A DNA stretch of 64,000 bases from Campylobacter concisus (GTDB lineage Bacteria; Campylobacterota; Campylobacteria; Campylobacterales; Campylobacteraceae), in the NCBI RefSeq assembly GCF_002913715.1, contig NZ_PPCE01000010.1, positions 62,001 through 126,000 on the forward strand, given 5' to 3'. The position numbers were made by a program, and so were the translations under genes. Below the pieces are notes generated by a model. The model had not been told where the DNA came from, did not search any database, and saw only the letters and a list, made by a program, of their open reading frames with translations. This document shows positions 37,487 to 45,803 of this stretch, piece by piece (position 1 is the first letter of the stretch; every line of letters starts with the position of its first letter).

Positions 37487-38625
37487 TATACAGTTCCTAT
37501 TAAATTTTGAAGTTCTTGCTGGCTAGTTGAATAAGCTAGCGCATTTTCTTTTGTAATCTTACCCTCTTTTAGCACTTTCATCAAAGCCTGAGTTTGCGTA
37601 CTCATGCCAGTTTGTTGTTGATTTAGCTGCATTTGTGAATAAATTTGATGTATTTTATTTTCACGTATCAAGTTTGAGATAGCCATATTGTTTATTAAAA
37701 TTTCATGCACAGCGCACCTTCCACCGCCTATCTTTGGGATCAGACTTTGTGAAACGACAGCAGTTAATGACACGCTAAGCATATTTCTTACTTGTAATTG
37801 CTCACTTCCATCGAAACTATCAACGATCCTATTTATAGTTTGAATGGCTGAATTTGTGTGAAGCGTACCAAAGACTAAGTGTCCGGTCTCAGCCGCCGTA
37901 ATAGCTGTTGAAATTGTTTCTCTATCTCTCATCTCGCCCACAAGTATGATATCTGGATCTTCACGAACCGCAGATTTTAAGGCCCTTGAATAAGAAGTTG
38001 CGTCAGTGCCGATATTTCTATGAGAAAATAGAGCTTTTTTATTGTTATGCACAAACTCGACTGGATCCTCAATTGTAATAATATGCTTTCTATAATTTAA
38101 ATTTATCTCATTAAGCATGGCTGCAAGAGTTGTTGATTTACCACTTCCTGTCGGTCCAGTAACCAAAATAAGACCTTTTTCACGCTTAATAATGTGTTTA
38201 AAAATTTGTGGGGCATTTAACTCATCAAGAGATGGGATATTGATTGGGATTATACGAAAAGCAGCAGCTAAATCGCCATTCATGGTATAGTAATAGTTAC
38301 CACGAAAGCGACCAATATCTCGAAGCTCGATCGCAAAGTCAAGCTCTTTATTATTCTCAAGCTCACTTTTTTGTTCATCAGTAATCAAAGCAAAACATAA
38401 ATTCTCTATATCCTTGCCACTTAATACGCCAAAGTCAATGGGCTTTAAAGCGCCATCTACTCTTATTTGTGGCTCAGATCTTGAAACAAGGTGAAGATCG
38501 CTTGCCTTATCACTCACAACAGTTTTTAAAAGTGTTTTTATATCGCCAGCAAGATTACTAAGGTTATTATCTTCTGGTATTTTTACACTTAAATTCTTTG
38601 CCTGAAGCTGTTCGATTAGATCCAT
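37486..38625 (-). CDS. pilT: PilT-family retraction ATPase
   Basis: A 379-residue secretion-type ATPase. Walker A GPTGSGKST (157-165), Asp box (ITIEDPVE), Walker B (DIILVGEMRD), His box (GTLHTNSA) and the PilT hallmark AISNLIRENK near residue 315 are all present. PilT depolymerises type IV pili, but no pilin, pilB or pilQ gene lies in the window. It is wedged between gatC and cvpA in a housekeeping operon; in C. jejuni this slot has no pilT, as I recall. Target filament or alternative role is unknown. Confidence 0.9.
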   Translation of the reverse strand: MDLIEQLQAKNLSVKIPEDNNLSNLAGDIKTLLKTVVSDKASDLHLVSRSEPQIRVDGALKPIDFGVLSGKDIENLCFALITDEQKSELENNKELDFAIELRDIGRFRGNYYYTMNGDLAAAFRIIPINIPSLDELNAPQIFKHIIKREKGLILVTGPTGSGKSTTLAAMLNEINLNYRKHIITIEDPVEFVHNNKKALFSHRNIGTDATSYSRALKSAVREDPDIILVGEMRDRETISTAITAAETGHLVFGTLHTNSAIQTINRIVDSFDGSEQLQVRNMLSVSLTAVVSQSLIPKIGGGRCAVHEILINNMAISNLIRENKIHQIYSQMQLNQQQTGMSTQTQALMKVLKEGKITKENALAYSTSQQELQNLIGTV

Positions 38626-38635
38626 ATTTTTACCA

Positions 38636-38923
38636 TTATTCTATTATTTTTGGTACAGCAAAAAAATGCCCTTCACGTGAAGGAGCGTATTTCAAGATCG
38701 TATCAATCACATCACTTGGTCTTGGCTCATCTTCTCTTAAAGGCGTGCCACCTTTTATAGAGCTAACTACAGCTTCATCACTGCTTAGATCAAGTTCATT
38801 TAAAATATCAACAAAAGATACAATCTCACTTAGTTGTTTTTTTACTTCTTCTCTTTTTTCATCACTGATTTGTAAGGCAGAAAGTTTTTCTAATTTATTT
38901 AAAAGAGTGTCATCTATTTGCAT
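38636..38923 (-). CDS. gatC: Asp/Glu-tRNA amidotransferase subunit C
   Basis: A 95-residue small subunit of GatCAB, which converts Glu-tRNA(Gln) and Asp-tRNA(Asn) to the amidated forms. MQIDDTLLNKLEKLSALQI, the FVDILNELDL helix and LREDEPRPSD are typical. It is the first gene of the operon that runs to aroE. gatA and gatB are not in the window. Confidence 0.93.
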   Translation of the reverse strand: MQIDDTLLNKLEKLSALQISDEKREEVKKQLSEIVSFVDILNELDLSSDEAVVSSIKGGTPLREDEPRPSDVIDTILKYAPSREGHFFAVPKIIE

Positions 38924-38956
38924 TATATAAGTAACCTTATTAATTAATTTTGAGCC

Positions 38957-38962
38957 ATTATA
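38957..38962 (-). promoter_or_regulatory. -10 box for the gatC-pilT-cvpA-fur-lysS-glyA-aroE run
   Basis: An extended TGATATAAT on the reverse strand lies about 34 bp upstream of gatC. I see no other obvious promoter before fur, since gene gaps downstream are 1-14 bp or overlapping. Confidence 0.6.
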
Positions 38963-39007
38963 TCACATTCAAGCTTTAATTTTGGGATAGTTTTAATTTA
39001 ATTATGT

Positions 39008-39013
39008 TAAAAT
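39008..39013 (+). promoter_or_regulatory. possible -10 box for the YfgM-like/hisG operon
   Basis: TAAAAT in GTTAAAATCTGCG lies about 38 bp before the TTG start at 39051, diverging from the gatC promoter. Confidence 0.4.
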
Positions 39014-39050
39014 CTGCGAATTAAAATTTTTTAAAAATAAAGGAAAAGCG

Positions 39051-39614
39051 TTGGCTATAAAAGAAGATCTAACACAGATAAAACAAGAGATTGGTGCTCA
39101 AGAACAGTTTTTAGAAAGCATGATCAAAGGTGAGCGTTTCTTTAGAAAGTATAAAAAATTTATGATAATTGCCATTATTGTTGCTGTCGTTGCAATTATT
39201 GGATTCTATTCGAACAAAATAATAAATGATAATAGAATTGAAGATGCAAATTTGGCTTACTCAAAGCTCATTTTAAATCCAAACGATGCAAATGCCTTAA
39301 ACATTTTAAAAGAAAAAGAACCAAATTTATATGCGCTTTTTTCACTTCAGCAAAAGCTTGATAAAAATGAGACAAATGGTATTAGCGAGCTTGCAAATTT
39401 AAAAGTAAATCCTATAGTAAAAGATATCATTCTTTCACAAAATGGTAATGCAAACAATCAAATTTTAAGCGAATATAGCACACTTTTAAAAGGTTTTGAG
39501 CTTTTAAAACAAAACAAAATCAAAGAAGCAAATGATGAGTTTAATAAAATTTCACTCGACTCTCAACTTCAAACTTTAGTTAAAAATTTAAAACACTATC
39601 AGGGAATAAAATAA
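39051..39614 (+). CDS. YfgM-like membrane-anchored TPR-type protein
   Basis: A 187-residue bitopic protein: short cytoplasmic N-terminus, one TM (about 37-54) and a periplasmic helical part resembling degenerate tetratricopeptide repeats (EDANLAYSKLILNPNDANALNIL and LLKGFELLKQNKIKEANDEFNKI). Size, topology and position one base before a BamB-like lipoprotein gene match E. coli yfgM-bamB, where YfgM works with SecYEG and periplasmic chaperones. Start is TTG preceded by AGGAAAAG. Homology is by architecture; sequence identity to YfgM is not evident by eye. Confidence 0.7.
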   Translation: MAIKEDLTQIKQEIGAQEQFLESMIKGERFFRKYKKFMIIAIIVAVVAIIGFYSNKIINDNRIEDANLAYSKLILNPNDANALNILKEKEPNLYALFSLQQKLDKNETNGISELANLKVNPIVKDIILSQNGNANNQILSEYSTLLKGFELLKQNKIKEANDEFNKISLDSQLQTLVKNLKHYQGIK

Positions 39615-40621
39615 TGAAAAAAATTACTCTTTTCTTGGCTTTTGCCTTGGCTTTAGTTTTAAGCGGATGTGGCACAAAAAGACAATATTTCGAGCCAGCT
39701 CAAACCTCTGGCAAAATTTCTTTGTCAAAAGATATGCCATCTTATATCAAATCAGCAAATGCAAATGGCGCCACTCTTGACAACGGCAATATCATCACCA
39801 AAAACGGTCTAAATACAAACATCAAGTTGCCTGAAAATTTTAATTTCTTAAATGAAAACAACGGCTTTATCATATCAGCTAGTATAAATGGCGATCTAAA
39901 TGTGACAGATCCTAGTGGACACAGCGTTTATAGCAATAAATTTCCAACAGCAATCGTTGCTGCTTCTCTTGATCAAAACCTATTAGCAGCTATCAGCACG
40001 GCAAACCACATCTATCTAATAGACATAAATACCGCAACAACAATAATGGAATATAGCTCGTCTAATATAGCAGCGGTTGATTCAAGGGTCGTAGCACCAT
40101 TTTTTATGAGCTCACTGATTGTATATCCGGCATTAGATGGCAAAATTTACATAGTACAAAAAGAGACTGGTAGAATTTTACGTGACGTGGTCGTAAGCTC
40201 TGAAAATTTCTTTAATAACATCATATTTTTAGGCGTTGAGGGCGATAATCTAATTGCAGCAACAGCTAAAAAACTTATCGTCATTAACCCAAGTCAAACA
40301 GTTTATTATGACGGTGAGATCAAGGATGTACTGGTTAATAACGATGAAATTTATATCTTTAAAAAAGATGGTACGATCGTAAGAACAAATCTTATGTTAA
40401 AAGAGCAAAATAAAGTAAATTTCAAATTTGCCATCTTCTCAGCAGCTACTATTATCAATAATAAGCTTTACGTAATCGAAAAAACAGGCTACGTTATAAA
40501 AACAAATTTAGACCTCAGTGGAGCTGAAATTTATGAATTTAGCGATGAGATAAAAGATAAAAGCTTTATGGGCAATGGTGCCTTTTATTATGATAATGAG
40601 CTTGTTAATTTAGGACAATGA
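39614..40621 (+). CDS. BamB-like beta-propeller lipoprotein
   Basis: A 335-residue lipoprotein with lipobox LSGC (Cys19). The rest is built of repeated beta blades with DGKIYIVQKETGRIL, GDNLIAATAKKLIVIN and NNKLYVIEKTGYVI-type PQQ-like repeats, as in BamB. BamB is a non-essential scaffold of the outer-membrane beta-barrel machine. The gene overlaps the YfgM-like gene by one base and the next by four. The blades are less regular than in E. coli BamB, so the function is a fold-and-context inference. Confidence 0.72.
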   Translation: MKKITLFLAFALALVLSGCGTKRQYFEPAQTSGKISLSKDMPSYIKSANANGATLDNGNIITKNGLNTNIKLPENFNFLNENNGFIISASINGDLNVTDPSGHSVYSNKFPTAIVAASLDQNLLAAISTANHIYLIDINTATTIMEYSSSNIAAVDSRVVAPFFMSSLIVYPALDGKIYIVQKETGRILRDVVVSSENFFNNIIFLGVEGDNLIAATAKKLIVINPSQTVYYDGEIKDVLVNNDEIYIFKKDGTIVRTNLMLKEQNKVNFKFAIFSAATIINNKLYVIEKTGYVIKTNLDLSGAEIYEFSDEIKDKSFMGNGAFYYDNELVNLGQ

Positions 40622-40950
40622 ACCAAAAAATTTGGGAGCTTTTTGAAGCCAAAAAAATCCTTTTAAAAGATATCAAAGCACTTAATACAAGTGAATTTAG
40701 CACAAAAAAGACGCTTGATATCTTTTGGGGAGTGGACAATAAGAGCTTTTATAATCTCGTTTTTTTAAGAACAGCAAAAAGTAGATTGCTACGCAAAGAG
40801 GCTTTGGAGCTTGAAGAAATTTCTAAAAAAATAGAGATGAAATTCCAAACAAACCTAAGAAAAAAAACTATATTTTATAGCTCTGGCATTTGTTCTAAAG
40901 CCTTAAAAGAGCTACAAGACAATAATTGGCGATGTTATGATTTTGTGTAA
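40618..40950 (+). CDS. conserved Campylobacter protein of unknown function
   Basis: A 110-residue basic, helical, cytoplasmic protein. It has a KTLDIFWGVDNKSFYNLVFLRTAKSRLL stretch in the middle and no recognised motif. It overlaps the BamB-like gene by 4 bp and coaX by 14 bp, so it belongs to the operon. The C. jejuni locus has a small unknown gene in the same slot (recall). Confidence 0.8.
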   Translation: MNQKIWELFEAKKILLKDIKALNTSEFSTKKTLDIFWGVDNKSFYNLVFLRTAKSRLLRKEALELEEISKKIEMKFQTNLRKKTIFYSSGICSKALKELQDNNWRCYDFV

Positions 40951-41566
40951 TATAGGCAATACAAACGCTACATTTTTAGAAGGTGGCAAAATCTCACGTA
41001 TGAAAATTTCTGAGTTTAAAAGCTATAAACCAGAAAAAAAAGTATATTTTATATCCGTAAATGATGAAATTTTAAATCTTTTAAAAGATAATAAAATGTT
41101 TGTAAATTTAGAACCATTTTTTACTATTGATACGATATATCAGGGTCTAGGCGTAGATAGAATCGCTGCATGTTACTCTATAAATAATGGCGTAATTGTT
41201 GATGCTGGAAGTGCGATAACAGTTGATATTATGGCAAATTCTATTCACCTTGGAGGATATATCTTACCAGGCATTTCAAGTATGCTAAATGCCTACAAAA
41301 ACATCTCACCACGACTTGATATCACTATAAATTCACAAATTGACATAGATGCACTACCACAAAAAACAGCCGATGCTGTGAGTTATGGCATTATTAAACC
41401 AATAATAACTCTACTAGATAAGCTAGCCGGTGACAAAAAAGTCTATTTTACTGGTGGAGATGGCGACTTTTTGTCAAAATTTTTTAAAAATGCTATTTGC
41501 GACAAGATGCTAGTTTTTCGTGCCATGCAAAAGCTAATAACTGAAAAGAAAGATATGATAATATGA
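40937..41566 (+). CDS. coaX: pantothenate kinase type III
   Basis: A 209-residue ASKHA-fold kinase for the first step of coenzyme A synthesis. MILCNIGNTNATFLEGG is the phosphate-1 motif, LGVDRIAACYSINNGVIVDAGSAITVDIM contains the phosphate-2 and catalytic Asp (LGVDR), and GGYILPGISSMLNAY and FTGGDGDFL follow. It is short, as usual for Campylobacter CoaX. It overlaps the preceding gene by 14 bp and hisG by 4 bp. Confidence 0.93.
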   Translation: MILCNIGNTNATFLEGGKISRMKISEFKSYKPEKKVYFISVNDEILNLLKDNKMFVNLEPFFTIDTIYQGLGVDRIAACYSINNGVIVDAGSAITVDIMANSIHLGGYILPGISSMLNAYKNISPRLDITINSQIDIDALPQKTADAVSYGIIKPIITLLDKLAGDKKVYFTGGDGDFLSKFFKNAICDKMLVFRAMQKLITEKKDMII

Positions 41567-42171
41567 TAACAGTAGCACTACCAAAGGGAAGAATAGCCGA
41601 GGCAACACTAGAAATTTTTAGAAAAATTTTTGGCTCAAGTTTTTTATTTGAAGATAGAAAACTAATCCTTGAAGAAGGAAATTTTAGATTTTTAATGGTT
41701 CGCAACCAAGATATCCCAACTTATGTCACTGAAGGTGCAGCTGATATCGGTGTGGTGGGGCTTGACGTACTTGAAGAGCACAAGCCAAATGTTGTAAGGC
41801 TACTGGATTTAAAAATCGGCCAATGCAAAGTTTGCATTGGCATAAAAAACGACTCCGAGCTAGACCTAAACCAGCCAGAGCTAAAAATAGCCACAAAAAT
41901 GCCAAATATAACAAGAAATTATTTTACAAAACAAGCCGTAGCTGTAAAGATCATCAAGCTTTATGGCTCGATCGAACTTGCACCACTAGTTGGCTTAAGC
42001 GATGCAATAGTTGATGTAGTCGAGACTGGCTCAACCATGAAGCAAAATGGACTAAAGATCGCTGGTGATATTATGCAAAGCTCAGCTTATCTAATAGCAA
42101 ATAAAAATAGCTTTATCATTAAAAAAGATGAGATTTTAGAGCTTTATAAAAAAATCAAAGAGGAGATTTAA
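41563..42171 (+). CDS. hisG: ATP phosphoribosyltransferase, short form
   Basis: A 202-residue enzyme for the first step of histidine synthesis. TVALPKGRIAEATLEIF, YVTEGAADIGVVGLDVLEE and the PRPP loop DAIVDVVETGSTMKQNGL are present. It ends without the C-terminal regulatory domain of long HisG, so it is the HisGS type, which in other bacteria works with HisZ. hisZ is not in the window. C. jejuni has a long-form HisG elsewhere (recall), so this is a lineage difference. It overlaps coaX by 4 bp and ends the operon. Confidence 0.94.
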   Translation: MITVALPKGRIAEATLEIFRKIFGSSFLFEDRKLILEEGNFRFLMVRNQDIPTYVTEGAADIGVVGLDVLEEHKPNVVRLLDLKIGQCKVCIGIKNDSELDLNQPELKIATKMPNITRNYFTKQAVAVKIIKLYGSIELAPLVGLSDAIVDVVETGSTMKQNGLKIAGDIMQSSAYLIANKNSFIIKKDEILELYKKIKEEI

Positions 42172-42376
42172 AGTCCTGCTGCCTCATCATAAAGTACAAA
42201 AATTTCTCTAGTTATATAAAGTCCGACTATTTCACTTATAAATTTCTTTAGAATAACGTATCGGTAATTATTTGCATACTTTTTATATTAATTTATCTTA
42301 ATAGATTAGCACTGACATACAAATAACGATCTAAACGTAACAAAAATAGTAGTCTCCAACGAGCCAAGAGCCTAAT

Positions 42377-42806
42377 ATAAGCTAAAGCCTCATCACGAGT
42401 ATCTAAGCTTTGATTGTATTTGCCATCAAAATCAAGACGATAATCCTAGCAAATTTAAAGAGATCGGTGATAATGACTGCACTAGCTGTCATACAAATGT
42501 GATAGGTAGCAATAAAATATCAGCACGAGCTCAAAAAATATGCACGCCCACTATAAAAAACTTCTTGGCAGTGATAAAGAGTTAAAATGTGTAAGCTACC
42601 ACTATGATGCAGGATATAGCGCTGGCTTTAGAAATTACCTTGAATACTGGAAGCCAATATATAAAAATTTATGAAAATAAGATGCTTGAGCAAGAGATTG
42701 ATACTAAGAAAAAATTTTGAAAGATGATTATAACCCTACAAAAGAAGAAGAGGAATTTTTAAAACAAAAGGCTGATAAGAATAATACAAAACATGTTGGT
42801 GGGTAG
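42377..42806 (+). pseudogene. decayed multihaem cytochrome c gene
   Basis: Within a 697-bp interval without an intact gene, consecutive short frames join into a cytochrome-like protein: a KPHHEYLSFDCICH segment (damaged CxxCH at 42415-42426), an intact CTSCH (42478-42492), a CHAHYKK segment after a frameshift near 42543, CVSYH (42588-42602, a haem motif with its second Cys changed), RNYLEYWKPIY, then two more frameshifts and a charged tail ending at the TAG at 42804-42806. At least three frameshifts are needed. This fits a small tetrahaem cytochrome that has lost function. The rest of the interval (42172-42376 and 42807-42868) shows nothing recognisable. Confidence 0.75.
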
Positions 42807-42868
42807 TCTAAACTTTCTATTAATCAGGCAAGCAAAAAGATAAAATAATAAATTTTAGTTTTTAAATT

Positions 42869-43513
42869 TTAAGAAATTTGCACAAGCTCTTTGTTCTCAA
42901 GCTTGTATGAATTGTCGCATTTAGCGGCTAGGTCGTTGTCGTGAGTAACTAGAACAAGGGCAGCGTTATTTTCATTTATATAGTCAAATAAAACTTGCAT
43001 CACTTCATTTGCCGTCTGCTTATCAAGGTTGCCCGTTGGCTCGTCTGCAAAGATGATCTTTGGCTTTTTGGTAAGCACTCTAGCGATACTAACGCGTTGC
43101 TGCTGACCGCCGCTTAGCTCACCAACTTTTTGATTTATCACATTTAAAATTTTAAGCGATGCAAGATCATTTTTTTCTATATTTTCACCAGATAAGATAC
43201 TAGCAAGCTCGATATTTTCGTAAGCACTAAAGCCTTTAAAAAGGTAGTGTGACTGGAAAATAATGCCAAAATGAAGCCTTCTAATGGCCAAAAGCTCGTT
43301 TTGAGAAAGCTCATAGATCGATCTATCTTGATAGATGACCTCACCAAAATTTGGTTTTAAAAGTGTTGAAAGTATGTGTAAAAGCGTTGATTTGCCACAA
43401 CCGCTAACGCCGGTTATCGCGATGCTTTGTTTTTGATTGAGAGTTAAATTTATATTATTAAAGAGCGTATAATCATACGCAAAGCCTAGATTAGACGCTC
43501 TTAAAATTTCCAT
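42869..43513 (-). CDS. ABC transporter ATPase, LolD/MacB-type
   Basis: A 214-residue ATP-binding subunit. Walker A GVSGCGKST (about 36), Q loop (IIFQSHYLF), signature LSGGQQQRVSIARVL, Walker B (IIFADEPTGNLD) and switch His (LVTHD) are intact. The DEPTGNLD variant is typical of the LolD/FtsE/MacB group, which act with MacB-fold permeases in lipoprotein release or envelope work. No permease gene is adjacent. It starts one base into the tsf stop, so it is in the rpsB-tsf operon, as in C. jejuni. Confidence 0.9.
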   Translation of the reverse strand: MEILRASNLGFAYDYTLFNNINLTLNQKQSIAITGVSGCGKSTLLHILSTLLKPNFGEVIYQDRSIYELSQNELLAIRRLHFGIIFQSHYLFKGFSAYENIELASILSGENIEKNDLASLKILNVINQKVGELSGGQQQRVSIARVLTKKPKIIFADEPTGNLDKQTANEVMQVLFDYINENNAALVLVTHDNDLAAKCDNSYKLENKELVQIS

Positions 43514-44577
43514 TAGCCTATTTGAGCAGCAACTTCTGCAGCAAAGTCATCTACTTTTTTCTCTAAGCCTTCACCAAGCTCGAAACGAACGTATTTTACG
43601 ATCTCAATCTTACCGCCAAGCTCTTTGCTCTTCTCTTCGATAACTTGTTCGATAGTCTTTTTATCGTCCATTACATAAAACTGACCTAAAAGTGTAAGAC
43701 GTTGGTCAAGCACTGTGTTGTCAGCATAAAATCTCTCGATCTTGCCAGGGATAATCTTGTCCCAAATTTTCTCAGGTTTGCCCTCAGCTTTTAGCTCTTC
43801 TTCGATCTCTTTTGTAGCTTTTGCAAGCTCTGCGTCGCCTATTTGGCAGCGACTAGCATACTCAGGAATGTGATGAAGTGGCTTGCCTAGGCGTTTTAGC
43901 TCTTCATTTTCTTTTTCAAGTTCAGCACGAAGTGCGATAAATTCTTTCTCAACAAACTCTTTATCAAGGTCTTTGTAGCTTATAACGCTTGGCTTCATAG
44001 CGGCTGCATGCATACATAAATTTCTTATAAAATCAGCTGCTTTGTTTGCAACTTCAGCGCTTTCGCAAGCTGCACCAATAAGTACACCAACACGACCATT
44101 TGAGTGAACATAGCCATTTACCACGCCCTTATCATCAGCGCTAATAGTCTCAAAGCGGCGAACTACAAGGTTTTCTCCGATGGTTGCAATCTGAGTTTTG
44201 AAGTAATCTTCAAATTTAACACCATTTAAAGTGCTCGCATTTAGCTCTTCAACTGTTTTTATGCCGCTTGATTGGATGTGAGCTGTTGCATCTTTTGCAA
44301 GTGCTTGAAACTGTGGGTTTCTAGCAACGAAGTCAGTTTCAGAGTTGATCTCACTGATAGTTGCTTTTTTGCATTTTGAGCAAACTTCAACACTTACCAA
44401 GCCTTCGCTTGCAAGGCGGTCAGCCTTTTTAGCAGCTTGGCCTAGGCCTTTTTCACGAAGGATGTCAATAGCTTTTTCCATGTCGCCATTTGCTTCGCTA
44501 AGCGCCTTTTTGCAGTCCATCATACCAGCTCCAGTTGATTCACGGAGCTCTTTTACCATTTGTGCAGTTATTTCCAT
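43513..44577 (-). CDS. tsf: translation elongation factor Ts
   Basis: A 354-residue nucleotide exchange factor for EF-Tu. The UBA-like N-terminus (ITAQMVKELRESTGAGMMDCKKAL) with the TDFVARNPQF contact loop is diagnostic. Unusually for the family, a CSKCKKA pair of cysteines sits at about 62-68. It is longer than E. coli EF-Ts by about 70 residues, as in other Campylobacter. It shares one base with rpsB. Confidence 0.97.
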   Translation of the reverse strand: MEITAQMVKELRESTGAGMMDCKKALSEANGDMEKAIDILREKGLGQAAKKADRLASEGLVSVEVCSKCKKATISEINSETDFVARNPQFQALAKDATAHIQSSGIKTVEELNASTLNGVKFEDYFKTQIATIGENLVVRRFETISADDKGVVNGYVHSNGRVGVLIGAACESAEVANKAADFIRNLCMHAAAMKPSVISYKDLDKEFVEKEFIALRAELEKENEELKRLGKPLHHIPEYASRCQIGDAELAKATKEIEEELKAEGKPEKIWDKIIPGKIERFYADNTVLDQRLTLLGQFYVMDDKKTIEQVIEEKSKELGGKIEIVKYVRFELGEGLEKKVDDFAAEVAAQIG

Positions 44578-45365
44578 TACTCTTCGTCCTCGCCAAAGTC
44601 TTCTTCACTCATAGCCTCAGCTACAACTGCGTCTTTCTCATCTTGGCTTACTTCTTCGCCAGCAGCTTGCTCGCCACCATCTTGCTCAAGAAGTGATTTA
44701 CCTTCGTTGATAGCTTCAGCCATCTCTTGGCAGAAAAGCTGAACAGAGCGAATCGCATCGTCGTTTCCTGGGATCGGATAATCAACAACATCAGGATCGC
44801 AGTTTGTATCAATAGGTGCTACAACTGGAATTTTTAAACGATTTGCTTCCTGAACAGCGATCTTTTCTTTGACAGTATCAACAACAAATATCATATCAGG
44901 TAGGCTTTTCATATTGCGTATACCGCCAAGAGTTGCTATAAGCTTCTCTTTTTTGCGGCGAAGCATCAAAGCCTCTTTTTTAGTTAGTAAATTTATCGAA
45001 CCATCTTCTTCCATAGTTTCAATGACTTCAAGTTTGCGGATAGACTGGCGGATAGTACCAAAGTTTGTCATCATACCACCTAACCAGCGGTGATTTACAT
45101 AAGGCATTCCACATTTTTCAGCATACTCTTTTATAGCGTCGATAGCTTGTTTTTTAGTACCAACAAATAGCACTGACTTGCCTTCAGCAGCTGCGTCACG
45201 AACGATGTTGTAAGTGTAGCGGAAGTAGCGGATAGTCTTTTGTAGATCTATAATATAGATACCTTTTCTCTCGCCAAAGATAAATTTTTTCATCTTTGGA
45301 TTCCAGCGGCGTGTTTGGTGACCAAAATGTACGCCACACTCTAATAAATCTCTCATAGTTACCAT
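44577..45365 (-). CDS. rpsB: 30S ribosomal protein S2
   Basis: A 262-residue protein. [28 protein letters not shown] and the [17 protein letters not shown] block are hallmark S2. The C-terminus is a long acidic tail (EEDFGEDEE), an extension common in this group. It heads the rpsB-tsf-ABC unit. The translation start MVTMRDLLE could also be the second Met, three residues in. AAGGAGA precedes the first ATG. Confidence 0.97.
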   Translation of the reverse strand: MVTMRDLLECGVHFGHQTRRWNPKMKKFIFGERKGIYIIDLQKTIRYFRYTYNIVRDAAAEGKSVLFVGTKKQAIDAIKEYAEKCGMPYVNHRWLGGMMTNFGTIRQSIRKLEVIETMEEDGSINLLTKKEALMLRRKKEKLIATLGGIRNMKSLPDMIFVVDTVKEKIAVQEANRLKIPVVAPIDTNCDPDVVDYPIPGNDDAIRSVQLFCQEMAEAINEGKSLLEQDGGEQAAGEEVSQDEKDAVVAEAMSEEDFGEDEE

Positions 45366-45382
45366 GAGTTTCTCCTTGTTTT

Positions 45383-45395
45383 AGGCATTTTGCCT
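45383..45395 (-). promoter_or_regulatory. hairpin in the rpsB leader
   Basis: The reverse-strand leader between the rpsB -10 box and start is about 105 bases long. It contains AGGCA-AAA-TGCCT (45383-45395), and further upstream an imperfect stem built on CGACAATCC and GGTTGTGCG. S2 represses its own mRNA in several bacteria, so the leader may be an autoregulatory site; this is inference. Confidence 0.4.
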
Positions 45396-45475
45396 TGAAT
45401 TTAGTTTTATCCTCCACGACCATTAATGCTTTCGCACAACCAAATTTAGGATTGTCGTGTGTGAAATAAAGGGGG

Positions 45476-45481
45476 ATTATA
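45476..45481 (-). promoter_or_regulatory. -10 box for rpsB-tsf
   Basis: A perfect reverse-strand TATAAT (AAGTATAATCCCCC) about 110 bp upstream of rpsB. The C-run just after it would lie near the transcription start. Confidence 0.65.
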
Positions 45482-45510
45482 CTTAAAATAATATGAATTT
45501 AAACTAAAGT

Positions 45511-45726
45511 TTATTTACTTAATTGTGAGTCTTCTTCGATTTTTATTAACTTAGCAAAAATTTCTGCCAATGCATGCCTTTGTTCGGATGAAATTTCAAG
45601 CTTCTTGACATTTAAAAGAATGCTTACAAACTCCTCGTTTTGTAGTGTTTCTACGCCAAATTTTCTTGCGTTTGTAGTGATTTTTAGCACAAGAGGATTT
45701 TTTGATTTAAAGTTTTCGTAAGACAT
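45511..45726 (-). CDS. small protein of unknown function
   Basis: A 71-residue soluble, mostly helical protein (residues 26-66 likely two helices). No motif recognised. AAAGAAT precedes the ATG only weakly. It lies upstream of the rpsB promoter on the same strand and is separated from the DUF4198 gene by 77 bp. Codon use looks like the neighbours, and the length suggests a real gene, but I have no independent support. Confidence 0.6.
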   Translation of the reverse strand: MSYENFKSKNPLVLKITTNARKFGVETLQNEEFVSILLNVKKLEISSEQRHALAEIFAKLIKIEEDSQLSK

Positions 45727-45803
45727 TCTTTCTCTACTTTCAAAATTACAAAGCGATTATAAAAAATTTATAATAAATTCGAAATCAAATTTATATCAAA
45801 CTT

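Noticed and set aside
45196-45423. 75-codon frame overlapping the 5' end of rpsB
   Set aside because: It is antisense-frame noise over the rpsB leader and start, with no ribosome site and atypical composition.
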